Notes under the pieces: model-generated | What the model was told of the DNA's origin: nothing | The model's input: the letters and a program-made list of their open reading frames with translations, nothing else | Databases searched by the model: none | Program-made: the position numbers and the translations under genes | Assembly: GCA_020636095.1 (NCBI GenBank) | Contig: JACJYN010000006.1 | Location: forward strand, 522,454-586,453 | Source: Lewinellaceae bacterium | GTDB taxonomy: Bacteria > Bacteroidota > Bacteroidia > Chitinophagales > Saprospiraceae | Length of the DNA stretch: 64,000 nucleotides | Direction: 5' to 3' | Shown: positions 1 to 9,606 of the stretch, in pieces | Layout of the letters: each line of letters opens with the position of its first letter | Position numbering within the stretch: the first letter of the stretch is position 1

Positions 1-45
1 TCGGTTGCACTTACAACCAAATAAAACCATCTTATCAGGCTATAC

Positions 46-927
46 ATGAAAAGGGAGCTCGATATTGTTATTTTATCCGATGTTCATTTAGGTACTTATG
101 GCTGCCATGCTAAGGAGCTGCTCAATTACCTGAAGAGCATCCAAACCGGTATGCTTATTTTAAATGGCGACTTCATCGACATGTGGCAATTCCGGAAGCG
201 TTATTTTCCCAAGGACCACATCCAGGTCATCCAGTACATCCTTAAAATGGCTTCAAGAGGGGTTAAAGTCTATTACATAACCGGTAATCACGACGACGCA
301 CTGCGGCGCTACTCGGATTTTTCCGCCGGCAATATCCACCTCCGCGATAAACTCATCCTGCAACTCGGGGGGAAGTCTTACTGGATCTTTCACGGAGATA
401 TCTTCGACCTGTTCATTCAGTACTCTCCTTTTATTTCCCGCCTGGGTGGTAAGGGGTACGATTGGCTGATTGTGCTCAATCGTTTCATCAATAATCTGCG
501 GCAGGCAATGGGCTTGTCCCGGATGTCCTTCGCCAAAAAAATGAAGCACAGGGTGAAGGAAGCCGTTAAATTCGTCAGCGATTTTGAAAAAACCGCTTTG
601 AAACTGGCCGCCGAGGAAGACTACGACTACGTCATCTGCGGGCACATTCACCGCCCACAGATGCGAACCGAAGAAGTACAGGGTAAACCGGTCACCTACC
701 TCAACTCTGGGGATTGGGTGGAAAACCTGACCGCTCTGGAATACAACTGGGAGCGTTGGTCGATCTACGAATACCACGAAGCAGATTATCAATACGTCAA
801 CCCCAAGCTGATGGTCAGAGATGCTCAGGAAGAAGAGGACAATGGAATTACCGGCAACCCTAGTATAGAAGAGATATATCAACAAATCCTCGACAAGCCC
901 GTAGGGGGCAAGGAGGTGGCTTCGTAA
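46..927 (+). CDS. UDP-2,3-diacylglucosamine diphosphatase-like metallophosphoesterase
   Basis: A 293-residue calcineurin-like phosphoesterase of the LpxH/YbbF type. The metal-binding blocks appear in order: DVH near residue 13, GDFID near 42, GNHDD near 80, HGD near 117 and GHIH near 201, so the dimetal site looks complete. Known relatives cleave UDP-2,3-diacylglucosamine in lipid A synthesis, or related pyrophosphates. The Bacteroidota branch of this length is often annotated as an LpxH-like hydrolase without proof, so the substrate is inferred. No transmembrane segment or signal peptide is visible, so the protein is probably cytosolic or peripheral on the inner membrane. The ATG is the first in frame after the left part of the window. 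The gene points toward the PIG-L gene on the other strand (convergent, 60 bp apart). Confidence 0.85.
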   Translation: MKRELDIVILSDVHLGTYGCHAKELLNYLKSIQTGMLILNGDFIDMWQFRKRYFPKDHIQVIQYILKMASRGVKVYYITGNHDDALRRYSDFSAGNIHLRDKLILQLGGKSYWIFHGDIFDLFIQYSPFISRLGGKGYDWLIVLNRFINNLRQAMGLSRMSFAKKMKHRVKEAVKFVSDFEKTALKLAAEEDYDYVICGHIHRPQMRTEEVQGKPVTYLNSGDWVENLTALEYNWERWSIYEYHEADYQYVNPKLMVRDAQEEEDNGITGNPSIEEIYQQILDKPVGGKEVAS

Positions 928-987
928 TTTTTGAGTTCGTGAATTCGGGGTTCGTGGATTCATTGCGAACCCCGAATTGACGTCTCC

Positions 988-3507
988 TTACGGCCTCGGC
1001 TTCTTCCCGATTGAGATCATATTGGCAAATAAGCGGAACGCCCCGGGCACGCCGGCCGGCAATTCCCGGAACCAGCTATAGCCGGTATAGATATAATAAC
1101 CTTCACCGTAGCGGGCTACGAGCAGGCCGCCATCGCGGGGCGGCTCTCCCGGGTCATTGCTGGAGAGGATGGGTTCGAACTGTTCCGCCCACTCGTTGGG
1201 GAAGTAGAGGCCCCTTTCCTGTATCCAGCCGTCAAAATCCGATTCCGTGATCTTGTTGGGCCAGTTCAGGATGGGGTGCTCGGGTTTCAGGAAGCGCACC
1301 GGAGCATTTTCCACCGTCACCCGGTCGCGGGAGATTTTCAATGGATAGGGGGCAAGATCTTCCATGGGTAGGGTCAGGCCGAAGTTCTTGTTGTATTGAA
1401 CGATCAGCGTTCCCCCTTTTTTAACGTATTCAAAGAGGGCCGGCTGGAAAAAACGGGCCCGCTCCAGTCCGTTGTAAGCCCTTACCCCCAGGATGACGGC
1501 GTCAAAGCGCTGAAGGTTTTCCAGTGTGATATCCCCTTCCTTCAAAAGAGAGACATGATAGCCGATCTGTTCCAGGCTGGCGGGAATCTCATCGCCCAGG
1601 CCCATGATATAACCTATATCATTACCGGCTTTTTCCAGTTCTACCCGCGCCACCTTCGCGGATGCATCCCGCAGGATGGTTTGCACCGGTATGTGGTTGT
1701 AGTCAATCCGGGTCAGTTTCCGGCTGTAGCCCTGGCCTTCCACCTTGGCCAAAGGGACGATGAAATTTTCGTCCTGTTGCCGGGGCGGAGAGAGTTGAAA
1801 ACGCAGGGTTTTTTCCTCGCCTTTGAGGTTCAACTCGAAGTCGATGGACGCCGGTTTTACCGACCATCCTGCACTGTGGCATAGTTCCAGCGTTCCGGAT
1901 ACATTTGCTTTGCCCGACTTGACGACGACCTCAACGGTTTGGGGCTCGTCGTGCCCAAAAACATAAACCGGTTCGGCCGTCTCCACAAATACCGGCGGCG
2001 TAATTTCAAAAGGTTGAAACACCTCTCCTTTTACCGGGTCTTCGTACTTGTACACCACTTCTTTTTGCAGGGTGAACGGGCGCCCGGCTACCATCAGGTC
2101 AAACTGGACGCGGAAGGCTTTGGGGGTTTCCGGCAAACCGCGCAGGCGTTGGTCGGCAACCGTATACCGCCCCTCTTCCCATGGGTCCTTCAGCCAGTAG
2201 GGGCTGGTCATTTCCATATCCAAAGGCAGGGTAACCGTTTTAAACAATTTCTGGCCTTCGTTGTAGTCGAGGGCCAGAGAAAGCGTGGTGTCCAGGCCCG
2301 CCGGAAGAATGCTAACCGATTGTAAGCGAACCGGTATCCGGGAGCGGTTGATGGCTTCGATATTCAATTCGACTGCTTCCCCGGAGGTGGCGGAAGACTC
2401 GCCGGCAGCTGCTTCCAGGTATAAGCCCAGGCAGGCCTGGATGACCTCTTTGATTTCCTGCTGTTTCATCTTTTTCCAGAACCCGTCGGGTAAGGCTTCG
2501 ATCAGGGTTAGGGCTTCCATCAGTTGAGGCACGCTGGCGCCGGGGTTGGTAAACTGAAAAGAAGCTTCTACTTCCGACAGGATTTTACCGATGGGCGCTC
2601 CACCCTCGATCCTGCTCCAGGTAGTGTTGATGCCGGCAAAGAGATTTTCCTTGTCGGCAGGCATTTCTCCTTTCAGCAGTTGGAGGTACTCCATCTGGGA
2701 ACCACGCGTGCCTGCATCGCCAAAGCCCTGGGCTTTATGCATACTTCTGGCGGCGGCCGCAATTTCGGTGTTGGACTTGCCCAAAACGGGGTAGTACACC
2801 CCCACATCGAGGCTCAGCATTTTAGACTTGTCCGCTTTTTCAAAATTTTCCTGGCTGCCGTAAAACCACCAGGAAGTATTAAAAAACAACCTTTTGGGTT
2901 GCCAGGTGTCGACGTATTCCAGTTGCTCCGGGAAGGCGTTTTTATCGGTGGCCAGTTCAAAGGCTTCGTAAGACAGCATGGCCGAGGTCGTATGGTGGCC
3001 GTGGGTGCGGCCTGCCGATTCATGGTCGAAACGGTTGATGATAATGTCGGGCCGCCATTTGCGGATCGCCCAAACCACATCGGACAGGGCTTCATCGTGC
3101 CCCCAGATTTCCAGGGTTTCCTCCGGGTTTTTGGAATAGCCGAAATCGTTGGCGCGGCTGAACATCTGGTTGCCGCCGTCGATGCGGCGGGCGGCCAGCA
3201 GTTCCTGGGTTCGGATCACACCCAGCAACTCTTCAATTTCAGGGCCGATTTCGTTCTGGCCGCCATCGCCCCGGGTCATGGCCAGATAGGTGGTGATGGC
3301 GTTCACATCGTTGGAGAGGTAGGAAATCAGCCGTTGGTTTTCATCATCAGGGTGGGCGGCAACGTAGAGAGCCGAGCCCAGAAAATTGAGCTTCTGAATG
3401 GCCTTATAGGTTTCTGCGGAGGTCCATTTCCGGGGCGCCTGAGCCGGCAGCTGAAAGCTGGTAGAAATAACAAGGCCGAGTAAGAGCAGGTGTCTCCAGT
3501 TGATCAT
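988..3507 (-). CDS. Secreted PIG-L family deacetylase, long form
   Basis: An 839-residue secreted protein. I start it at the ATG whose complement ends at 3507, because a signal peptide (MINWRHLLLLGLVISTSF, then an AQA cleavage site) follows at once; an upstream in-frame extension would only bury this signal. The PIG-L/LmbE zinc motif AHPDDE is at residues 51-56 and the second metal-ligand block HGHH follows about 150 residues later, so the deacetylase domain looks complete. Known family members remove acetyl groups from GlcNAc-linked substrates. The remaining roughly 500 residues are beta-rich and end in a Rossmann/ThuA-like stretch (VILGVRAYN), the usual architecture of long Bacteroidota PIG-L proteins. 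The substrate is unknown. It is probably periplasmic. No T9SS tail is seen. Confidence 0.85.
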   Translation of the reverse strand: MINWRHLLLLGLVISTSFQLPAQAPRKWTSAETYKAIQKLNFLGSALYVAAHPDDENQRLISYLSNDVNAITTYLAMTRGDGGQNEIGPEIEELLGVIRTQELLAARRIDGGNQMFSRANDFGYSKNPEETLEIWGHDEALSDVVWAIRKWRPDIIINRFDHESAGRTHGHHTTSAMLSYEAFELATDKNAFPEQLEYVDTWQPKRLFFNTSWWFYGSQENFEKADKSKMLSLDVGVYYPVLGKSNTEIAAAARSMHKAQGFGDAGTRGSQMEYLQLLKGEMPADKENLFAGINTTWSRIEGGAPIGKILSEVEASFQFTNPGASVPQLMEALTLIEALPDGFWKKMKQQEIKEVIQACLGLYLEAAAGESSATSGEAVELNIEAINRSRIPVRLQSVSILPAGLDTTLSLALDYNEGQKLFKTVTLPLDMEMTSPYWLKDPWEEGRYTVADQRLRGLPETPKAFRVQFDLMVAGRPFTLQKEVVYKYEDPVKGEVFQPFEITPPVFVETAEPVYVFGHDEPQTVEVVVKSGKANVSGTLELCHSAGWSVKPASIDFELNLKGEEKTLRFQLSPPRQQDENFIVPLAKVEGQGYSRKLTRIDYNHIPVQTILRDASAKVARVELEKAGNDIGYIMGLGDEIPASLEQIGYHVSLLKEGDITLENLQRFDAVILGVRAYNGLERARFFQPALFEYVKKGGTLIVQYNKNFGLTLPMEDLAPYPLKISRDRVTVENAPVRFLKPEHPILNWPNKITESDFDGWIQERGLYFPNEWAEQFEPILSSNDPGEPPRDGGLLVARYGEGYYIYTGYSWFRELPAGVPGAFRLFANMISIGKKPRP

Positions 3508-3841
3508 AAGCTTGAATTCTTTTTTCTTAGTTGAAGGCATAAATATAGAAAGGAATAAAAAAGAGAATGGTTGAGAAGGGAGCAATGCGAACAACAAATA
3601 AGCTGTAAAAACAGAAGTCACCCTGAAATTCAGGATGACCTCTGCCGGCCCGGAAGCCGTTGGCCTGATTTAGCACTTGTCCAAAATTCAACAATCGGCC
3701 TGCAAATGGCCCTTTTTCGCTTCTATTTCGTTACGGAACCAGGCTTGATAGCGCTGCCATCATCCTGAACCCGCGCCTCAATCTAAGCAAAAAATGAACT
3801 GTTTTCGGCTCGAAGGCCGAAATTTGGACAAGCTCTTAGCG
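3508..3841. other. Intergenic gap with one imperfect palindrome
   Basis: No convincing gene lies in this gap. An 11-bp imperfect inverted repeat (GTCACCCTGAA then TTCAGGATGAC, 3617-3639) could be a weak hairpin. The rest has no recognisable coding or repeat content apart from short phrases such as CGAAATTTGGACAAG near 3817 that echo the borders of other repeats in this window. Confidence 0.4.
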
Positions 3842-4381
3842 CTATTGATTAAGGCTGGCTATCAGGTCGGTGTAGGACTGTTGGGCGCTGGCTACCGCTT
3901 GCTTAGCGGCGTCCACCTTACCCGTCCAGGTCGTAACATTTTCCCCGGCAGTGCTTATGAGGCCTTTCAGGCTATCAATGGTGCCCTGCACGTCGCCGGG
4001 AAGTTTGCCGCTGGACAGGCCGTCCTTGAGAGCGGTCAGTTTTTCACCTTCCGATTGCCATTTAGTGACAAATTCGAAAGCCTGCTGGGCCAGGGTTCCC
4101 AGGTCGCCCATCTGGGCCTGAGTAGCCTGCTTCAGAATGTTCAGCTTGCCGGTTTGCTCTTCGTTAAGCGTGGCGGCCACTTCTTCGGAAGGGTTCATGC
4201 TTGCCAAAGCGGATTTGGCCATCTCCTGAGCCTGGGTAATCTGGTCTACGGCGCCCGTAACCTGGCTTGTGGTGGATTCCCAATCGGAAGAAAGCGTTTC
4301 AATAGCTTCTTTATACTTTCCGACATTGCTGCAGGAAGTGAGGACGAAAGCCACAATAGCAAAAAGGAATAGTTTGCGCAT
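3842..4381 (-). CDS. Predicted coiled-coil lipoprotein of unknown function
   Basis: A 179-residue protein with a clear lipoprotein signal: a short hydrophobic stretch LFLFAIVAFVLTSC with the lipobox cysteine at about residue 17. The start at 4381 was chosen because it places MRKLF directly before this signal; an upstream in-frame extension has no signal character. The mature part is Ala/Gln/Glu-rich with heptad-like spacing (for example ITQAQEMAKSALASM) and probably forms helices or coiled coils. No family is recognised. It is likely anchored in the inner or outer membrane, facing the periplasm. It is divergently arranged with the GH57 gene, sharing a 264-bp intergenic region that contains a palindrome at 4541-4561. 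Confidence 0.7.
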   Translation of the reverse strand: MRKLFLFAIVAFVLTSCSNVGKYKEAIETLSSDWESTTSQVTGAVDQITQAQEMAKSALASMNPSEEVAATLNEEQTGKLNILKQATQAQMGDLGTLAQQAFEFVTKWQSEGEKLTALKDGLSSGKLPGDVQGTIDSLKGLISTAGENVTTWTGKVDAAKQAVASAQQSYTDLIASLNQ

Positions 4382-4540
4382 TTTAATAATTTTTAGTTTA
4401 AAGTAAGTTAACTCGCCCTCCTTTAACGCTGAACCGGCCGTCTTTCTTATGTACATTCCTAAGGAAGTCAGGAAGAATCCAAAGAAAATAATCTGGTAAA
4501 TCAAAACAAGCCTCTATTTTTTCCGGTTCAAATGCTTATC

Positions 4541-4561
4541 TTAGTGTATATATTACACTAA
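4541..4561. promoter_or_regulatory. Palindromic candidate operator in a divergent promoter region
   Basis: TTAGTGTA and TACACTAA form a perfect 8-bp inverted repeat around TATAT. It sits 84 bp before the GH57 start and 160 bp before the divergent lipoprotein start. The spacing and AT-rich centre suit an operator or short hairpin. No regulator can be assigned. Confidence 0.35.
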
Positions 4562-4645
4562 TTTGGGAGCTATACGTTTTTTAAATCATTGAGGACGAAC
4601 TTCTTACGAAAGAATAGCCTTAACAATAAGATCAAAATAAAACTT

Positions 4646-7054
4646 ATGAGTAAAGCGAATAAATTCGTTTGTATTCACGGTCATTTTTACCAGCCTCCCC
4701 GGGAGAATGCCTGGCTGGAGTCCGTTGAGAAACAAGACTCGGCGGCTCCTTTCCACGACTGGAACGAGCGCATCAATTTCGAATGTTATGCGCCCAACAC
4801 GGCGGCCCGTATCCTGGATAAGGAAGACAATATAGTAGGCATCATCAACAATTATTCACGGATCAGCTTCAATTTTGGCCCGACGCTGCTGTCCTGGATG
4901 GAGAAAAGTGACCCCGAGGCCTACCAGGGTATTCTCGATGCCGACAAACAAAGCCAGGAGCGCTTTGGCGGCCATGGATCCGCGTTGGCGCAGGTACACA
5001 GCCACCTCATTCTGCCTTTGTGCAACCGCCGGGATAAGGAAGCCCAGGTGAAGTGGGGAATAGAGGATTTTAGATACCGCTTTGGCAGGCAGCCGGAAGG
5101 CATCTGGCTGGCGGAAACGGCTGCCGATACGGAGACCCTGGAGGTACTTGCCGAAAATGATATCAAGTTTACCATTTTGGCGCCCCGGCAGGCCAAGGCT
5201 TTCCGTAAGATTGGCTCTGAAGAGTGGCTGGGTTTCGGAGACGGTGGCGTCGATACCCGGCGCCCTTACCAATGCCGCCTGCCGTCGGGCCGCACTATCG
5301 TGCTGTTTTTCTATCATGGAGGCATTGCCCAGGGGGTTGCTTTCGAAGGCTTGCTCAACAACGGCAGCTATTTTGCCAGCCGCTTCACCAAGGCGTTCGA
5401 CGCCAACGAGGAGCCCCAACTGGTGCATATCGCCACCGATGGCGAGAGCTATGGCCACCACCACCGGCACGGTGAAATGGCGCTGGCTTCCTGCCTGAAA
5501 AACATTGAGGACAGTGGGCAAGTGTCCATTACCAATTATGGCCAGTATCTGGAAAAGTTCCCTCCTGAATACGAAGCCCAGATTCACGAGAACAGCTCCT
5601 GGAGTTGTGTGCATGGCGTGGAACGCTGGCGCTCCAATTGCGGCTGCAATTCAGGGGGCCGCCCGGGCTGGAACCAGGAGTGGCGCAAACCCCTGCGCGA
5701 AGCCCTGGATTGGCTGAGAGACGAACTGATCCCCCTGTATGAAAAGGAGGGAGCGAAGCTCCTGAAGGATGTATGGGCTGCGCGGGAGGATTACATTCAC
5801 GTGCTGCTGGCCCGTTCTGAAAGGTCGATCAACGCCTTTTTGGAACGAAATGCCAAAAAAGAGCTCAAGGAGGAAGAAAAGATCAAGTTGCTTCGCCTTA
5901 TGGAAATGCAACGGCACGCCATGCTGATGTATACCAGTTGCGGCTGGTTCTTTGACGAAATATCGGGGCTTGAGACCAACCAGATTCTGCAGTACGCCAA
6001 CCGGGCCATTCACTACGCCTTCAATGTGGCGGATGCCGACCTGCACAGTGAATTTGTCAAACGGCTGGAAAAAGCGCCCAGCAACGCATACGAAAACGGA
6101 GCGACCAGCTACAAAAAGTTTGTATTGCCTGCTCAGGTAGACCTGGTACGGGTAGGTATGCACTACGCCGTGTCCTCCATCTTTGAGGAATATCCGGAAC
6201 ACCTCGAATTCTTCAACTACATTGCCGAAAGCGAAGCCTATTACCGCCTCTCCGCCGGCACACACCGCCTGGCGGTGGGCAAGGCCATCGTCAAGTCTAA
6301 AGCGACCCTTTCCGAACGGCAGCTTGGCTTCGCCGTGCTCTATCTCGGCCAGCACCACATCATAGGCAATATTCTGCTGGATATGGACAGAGCAATCTTC
6401 GACGAGATGGCCGTCAAAATCCGGGATGCCTTTCGGGATACCAACCTGGGAGAGGTCATCGGCATCATGCAGCAGTATTTTGGCCAGGAAAAGTATACCA
6501 TTCAGGAGTTGTTCCGGGATGAAAAAAGGAAGATTCTTGGCGAGATCACCAGGAAAAGCCTCGACCAGATGGAGAACGAGATGCGCTCCATCTACAACGA
6601 CCACTACCAGCTGATGCGGGGCATTGCCATCAGCGATATTCCCGTACCCGATTTTTATCGCAGCGCCGTGGAGTTTGTCGTCAACCGGGATTTGCTTCGC
6701 CAATTTGAAAACGGCAGCCTCAACATCCGGGAGCTTCGCCGCCTGTATGCGGAATTCCGCCGCTGGAACATCCGGCTGACCAACGAGCAGACTTTTAAAC
6801 TCGCGGTCAGCGAGCGGGTCTTCAATGAAATCGAGCAACTGGATACGAACCAGGCCGACCTGGAGCGCCTGCAAACCCTGATCACCATTCTGGAGATGCT
6901 GGAATCGCTCAATTTCACCCTCGACTTCTGGCGTAGCCAGAATTCCTATTATTCTATGCTCAGCGGATACCATAAAGGGGAATGGGTCTTTGCCAGCGAG
7001 GAATGGAAAGAGGCTTTTTTGAAGTTGGGGCAGTTATTGAAGGTGAGGGTGTGA
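4646..7054 (+). CDS. Glycoside hydrolase family 57 enzyme with DUF3536 region
   Basis: An 802-residue alpha-amylase/alpha-mannosidase-like protein of GH57. The N-terminal HGHFYQPPREN block (about residues 10-20) is the first conserved GH57 motif. GIWLAE places the expected nucleophile Glu at residue 157, and ATDGESYGHH places the acid/base Asp at 265, so the catalytic pair is present. The C-terminal half matches the long DUF3536 extension by general character. The start at 4646 was preferred over an in-frame ATG 57 bp upstream because MSKANKFVCIHGHF begins the family core. There is no signal peptide, so it is cytosolic, consistent with a role in intracellular alpha-glucan metabolism; the exact substrate is inferred only from the family. 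It is followed 76 bp later by the GNAT-nitrilase gene. Confidence 0.88.
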   Translation: MSKANKFVCIHGHFYQPPRENAWLESVEKQDSAAPFHDWNERINFECYAPNTAARILDKEDNIVGIINNYSRISFNFGPTLLSWMEKSDPEAYQGILDADKQSQERFGGHGSALAQVHSHLILPLCNRRDKEAQVKWGIEDFRYRFGRQPEGIWLAETAADTETLEVLAENDIKFTILAPRQAKAFRKIGSEEWLGFGDGGVDTRRPYQCRLPSGRTIVLFFYHGGIAQGVAFEGLLNNGSYFASRFTKAFDANEEPQLVHIATDGESYGHHHRHGEMALASCLKNIEDSGQVSITNYGQYLEKFPPEYEAQIHENSSWSCVHGVERWRSNCGCNSGGRPGWNQEWRKPLREALDWLRDELIPLYEKEGAKLLKDVWAAREDYIHVLLARSERSINAFLERNAKKELKEEEKIKLLRLMEMQRHAMLMYTSCGWFFDEISGLETNQILQYANRAIHYAFNVADADLHSEFVKRLEKAPSNAYENGATSYKKFVLPAQVDLVRVGMHYAVSSIFEEYPEHLEFFNYIAESEAYYRLSAGTHRLAVGKAIVKSKATLSERQLGFAVLYLGQHHIIGNILLDMDRAIFDEMAVKIRDAFRDTNLGEVIGIMQQYFGQEKYTIQELFRDEKRKILGEITRKSLDQMENEMRSIYNDHYQLMRGIAISDIPVPDFYRSAVEFVVNRDLLRQFENGSLNIRELRRLYAEFRRWNIRLTNEQTFKLAVSERVFNEIEQLDTNQADLERLQTLITILEMLESLNFTLDFWRSQNSYYSMLSGYHKGEWVFASEEWKEAFLKLGQLLKVRV

Positions 7055-7130
7055 GATATTGTTATATTGCTAAATGGATGGACACCCCTCCGGCACAGCC
7101 CTATAACCCTATAACCACACCACGATCGCC

Positions 7131-8654
7131 ATGCCAAAAGATATTCAAAAAATCGAACTGCGCAACCTCGAGTTGAGCGATTATGTAGAGCTGAAGGAAT
7201 CCATGATCGAAGCCTACAGCGATTGGGAAGAACCGCAGTGGACCGAGGAGCAAATCCGAACGCTGCTGGAGAAGTTTCCCGAGGGGCAGTTGGTCATGCT
7301 GGCGGATGGCAAGGTGGTGGGGAGTGCACTGTCCCTTATCATCAATTATTCGGATTTTGACGAGAACCACTCCTACCTGGCCATCACCGGCAATTACACC
7401 TTCGATACCCACGACCCGGAGGGCGACGTGCTGTACGGCATCGATGTATTTATCCATCCCGGTTACCGGGGCCTTCGGCTGGGGCGCCGCCTGTACGATG
7501 CCCGTAAGGACCTGTGCGAGAAGCTCAACCTCAAAGGCATTATCTTTGGCGGCCGCATCCCCAATTATCAGAAATACGCGGAGGAGCTCTCTCCGCGTGA
7601 GTATATTCGCAGCGTGCGCCGCAAGGAGATATTCGACCCGGTCCTCTCTTTTCAACTGAGTAATGATTTTCACGCAAAAAAAGTGCTGAAAGGCTATTTA
7701 CCGGATGACGAAAGCTCGCTGGAATACGCGGTGCTGCTGGAGTGGGACAATATCTACTACCAGAAGCCGCAGAAAGTAGTTGACCTGCCCAAGCAGGTGG
7801 CGCGGGTGGGCCTGATGCAGTGGCAGATGCGCCCGTTCAGCGGCCTGGAGGCTCTTTTTGAGCAAGTGGAGTTTTTTGTGGATGCTGTTTCCGGTTATCA
7901 AACGGATTTTGTGCTCTTTCCCGAGCTGTTCAACGCACCCCTGCTGGCTGGTTTAGACAACCTGCCGGAGGCAGAAGCCATCCGCGGCCTGGCCGAATTT
8001 ACGGAACCGGTCCGCGACAAACTCCGGGAATTTGCCATTTCCTATAATATCAATATCATTGGAGGGAGCATGCCGTTCATTCGGGAAGGCATGCTGGTCA
8101 ATATCGGTTTTTTGTGCCGCCGGGATGGCACCACCGCATCTTACGAGAAGCTGCACATCACTCCTAATGAAGCCAGCTACTGGGGCATGAGGGGCGGCAG
8201 CCAGCTGGCCGCCTTTGACACCGATTGCGGGAAAATCGGTATTCTGATCGGTTACGATGTCGAATTTCCGGAGCTGTCACGCCTGCTGGCCGAGGAAGGG
8301 ATGCAGATTCTGTTCGTACCTTTCCATACCAATACGCAGAACGAATTTACCCGCATTCAGCTCTGCGCCAAAGCCCGCGCCATCGAGAATGAGTGCTACG
8401 TCGCCATCGCCGGCAGCGTAGGTAACCTGCCCCGGGTGAGTAATATGGACACTCAGGTGGCCCAATCCGGCGTGTTCACGCCCGCCGACTTTGCCTTTCC
8501 CGGCAACGGCGTCCTGGCCGAAGCGCCGCCCAATGCGGAAACCACACTGGTGGCTGAACTCGACCTGGCCCTGCTCAAGCAACTGCATACGTACGGCAGC
8601 CTCAGAAACCTCAAAGGCCGGCGCACGGACTTGTTTGAGTTGAGGAGGAAGTAG
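7131..8654 (+). CDS. GNAT acetyltransferase-carbon-nitrogen hydrolase fusion with altered active site
   Basis: A 507-residue two-domain protein. Residues 1-200 form a GNAT fold, with the acetyl-CoA loop region around GYRGLRLGRRLYDAR. Residues 225-500 form a nitrilase/carbon-nitrogen hydrolase domain. The nitrilase triad should be Glu-Lys-Cys. Here Glu265 (FPELF) and Lys340 (YEKLH) are present, but the position expected to be Cys in the C-Y-D motif is Gly374 (ILIGYDVEFPE), codon GGT at 8250-8252. One base (T to G) separates TGT from GGT. All surrounding family blocks (FVPFHTNTQ, CAKARAIENECYVAIAG) are intact. The hydrolase half is therefore probably inactive or non-hydrolytic unless this is a sequence error; the GNAT half looks usable. 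It is cytosolic and follows the GH57 gene on the same strand. Confidence 0.85.
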   Translation: MPKDIQKIELRNLELSDYVELKESMIEAYSDWEEPQWTEEQIRTLLEKFPEGQLVMLADGKVVGSALSLIINYSDFDENHSYLAITGNYTFDTHDPEGDVLYGIDVFIHPGYRGLRLGRRLYDARKDLCEKLNLKGIIFGGRIPNYQKYAEELSPREYIRSVRRKEIFDPVLSFQLSNDFHAKKVLKGYLPDDESSLEYAVLLEWDNIYYQKPQKVVDLPKQVARVGLMQWQMRPFSGLEALFEQVEFFVDAVSGYQTDFVLFPELFNAPLLAGLDNLPEAEAIRGLAEFTEPVRDKLREFAISYNINIIGGSMPFIREGMLVNIGFLCRRDGTTASYEKLHITPNEASYWGMRGGSQLAAFDTDCGKIGILIGYDVEFPELSRLLAEEGMQILFVPFHTNTQNEFTRIQLCAKARAIENECYVAIAGSVGNLPRVSNMDTQVAQSGVFTPADFAFPGNGVLAEAPPNAETTLVAELDLALLKQLHTYGSLRNLKGRRTDLFELRRK

Positions 8655-8829
8655 GGGAGAGGGGGGCGGAATTCGGAGTCAGGAATTCGATTGCTTCGGC
8701 GAACATCGAAAAATCGTATCTTCCCACCTTACACCCACAACAGATGATTCTACAATTTCATACGCCGCCACCCCCGTTGGGTAATCTCGTAGCTTTTTTT
8801 ACCTACTACAAAGGTTACCAGCCCGCCCA

Positions 8830-9021
8830 GTGCCTCGGGCATTAAATAAGGGGAGAATAGCGCGAGGTTATTTTCCCGCCAGACAAGGCGCGAGGAAGAA
8901 ACATAGCGGGGCTACGTGACTGAGGAGCAACGCAGCCTGCCTGCCCGTGAGGCCACGGCCGAGGCAGGTATGGTGGGGAAAGAGCCCGCGATATTCCCCC
9001 GCTATTTAGTGCGCGAGGCAC
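8830..9021. mobile_element. MITE with IS630-like terminal repeats
   Basis: A 192-bp element whose left end (GTGCCTCGGGCATTAAATA) and inverted right end (GTGCCTCGCGCACTAAATA) match each other. They also resemble the ends of the IS630-type element at 30322-31689. The right end is followed by TA, the left is preceded by CA. The inside carries a CAAGGCGCGA...GGAGCAACGCAGC core also found in the 166-bp repeats. It has no transposase gene, so it is likely a non-autonomous derivative. Confidence 0.6.
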
Positions 9022-9084
9022 TAGCCTGCTATGCAGGCGGAGGCCTGATCGAACGCGCCGTAAGGCGTAAAACCATCGAGCAGG

Positions 9085-9250
9085 CTAGTGCGCCGGGAAC
9101 GAAGTTGTTGATCAATAATTTGAGGCTGTTTTTTGGCCAGGCAAGGCGCGACGACCGACCATAGCCTAAGCTACGGAAGGAAGGAGCAACGCAGCATGGG
9201 CGAAAAAGAGCCCAAAGAATTGGTTAAGAATTTCGTTCCCGGCGCACTAG
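9085..9250. repeat. 166-bp palindromic repeat, copy 1
   Basis: It begins CTAGTGCGCCGGGAACGAA and ends with the inverted complement TTCGTTCCCGGCGCACTAG. The two halves continue to match imperfectly toward the centre (AAGGCGCGACGACC... and ...GGAGCAACGCAGC). Two further copies of the same length occur at 28551-30322 (interrupted) and 31689-31854. It encodes nothing convincing. Confidence 0.8.
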
Positions 9251-9391
9251 CGTGCGATCAGGATGATCGCCGCACGAATACCTGCCAAAACCCTCCATTT
9301 ACACATTTCCACCCTCGCACTTTTACACATTGGTTAGGTAAATTTTTTACAATCCAACCCGAATTTTTCTTCTGACCTTTGTCAAAAAGCA

Positions 9392-9523
9392 ATGGAGCAA
9401 ATGCTGATCAACCACTGGGCCGTGCTGGCCTGCGCCGTCTTCAACGTGTTGCTGGGAGCAGCGTGGTACTCGCCGGCCCTGTTCTATCAGGCATGGAAAC
9501 AGGAAAACGGCCTTTGGAGATAA
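9392..9523 (+). pseudogene. N-terminal remnant of a DUF1761 membrane protein
   Basis: A 43-codon open frame, MEQMLINHWAVLACAVFNVL followed by LGAAWYSPALFYQAWKQENG and a stop. It matches the first transmembrane helix and the WYSP-LF--AW signature that opens DUF1761 proteins, which are normally about 130-150 residues with four helices. The other three helices are missing, and the sequence runs into the start of the damaged PD40 lipoprotein gene. It is therefore a truncated remnant. Family assignment rests on this short motif only. Confidence 0.55.
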
Positions 9524-9606
9524 CTGAGGTGACGCCTTCCCGCAGGCTCCCGCCAGGAAAAAGGTGTCGCCTCCCAATGAAACGCAGAATAAAACAACTC
9601 CCGAAA

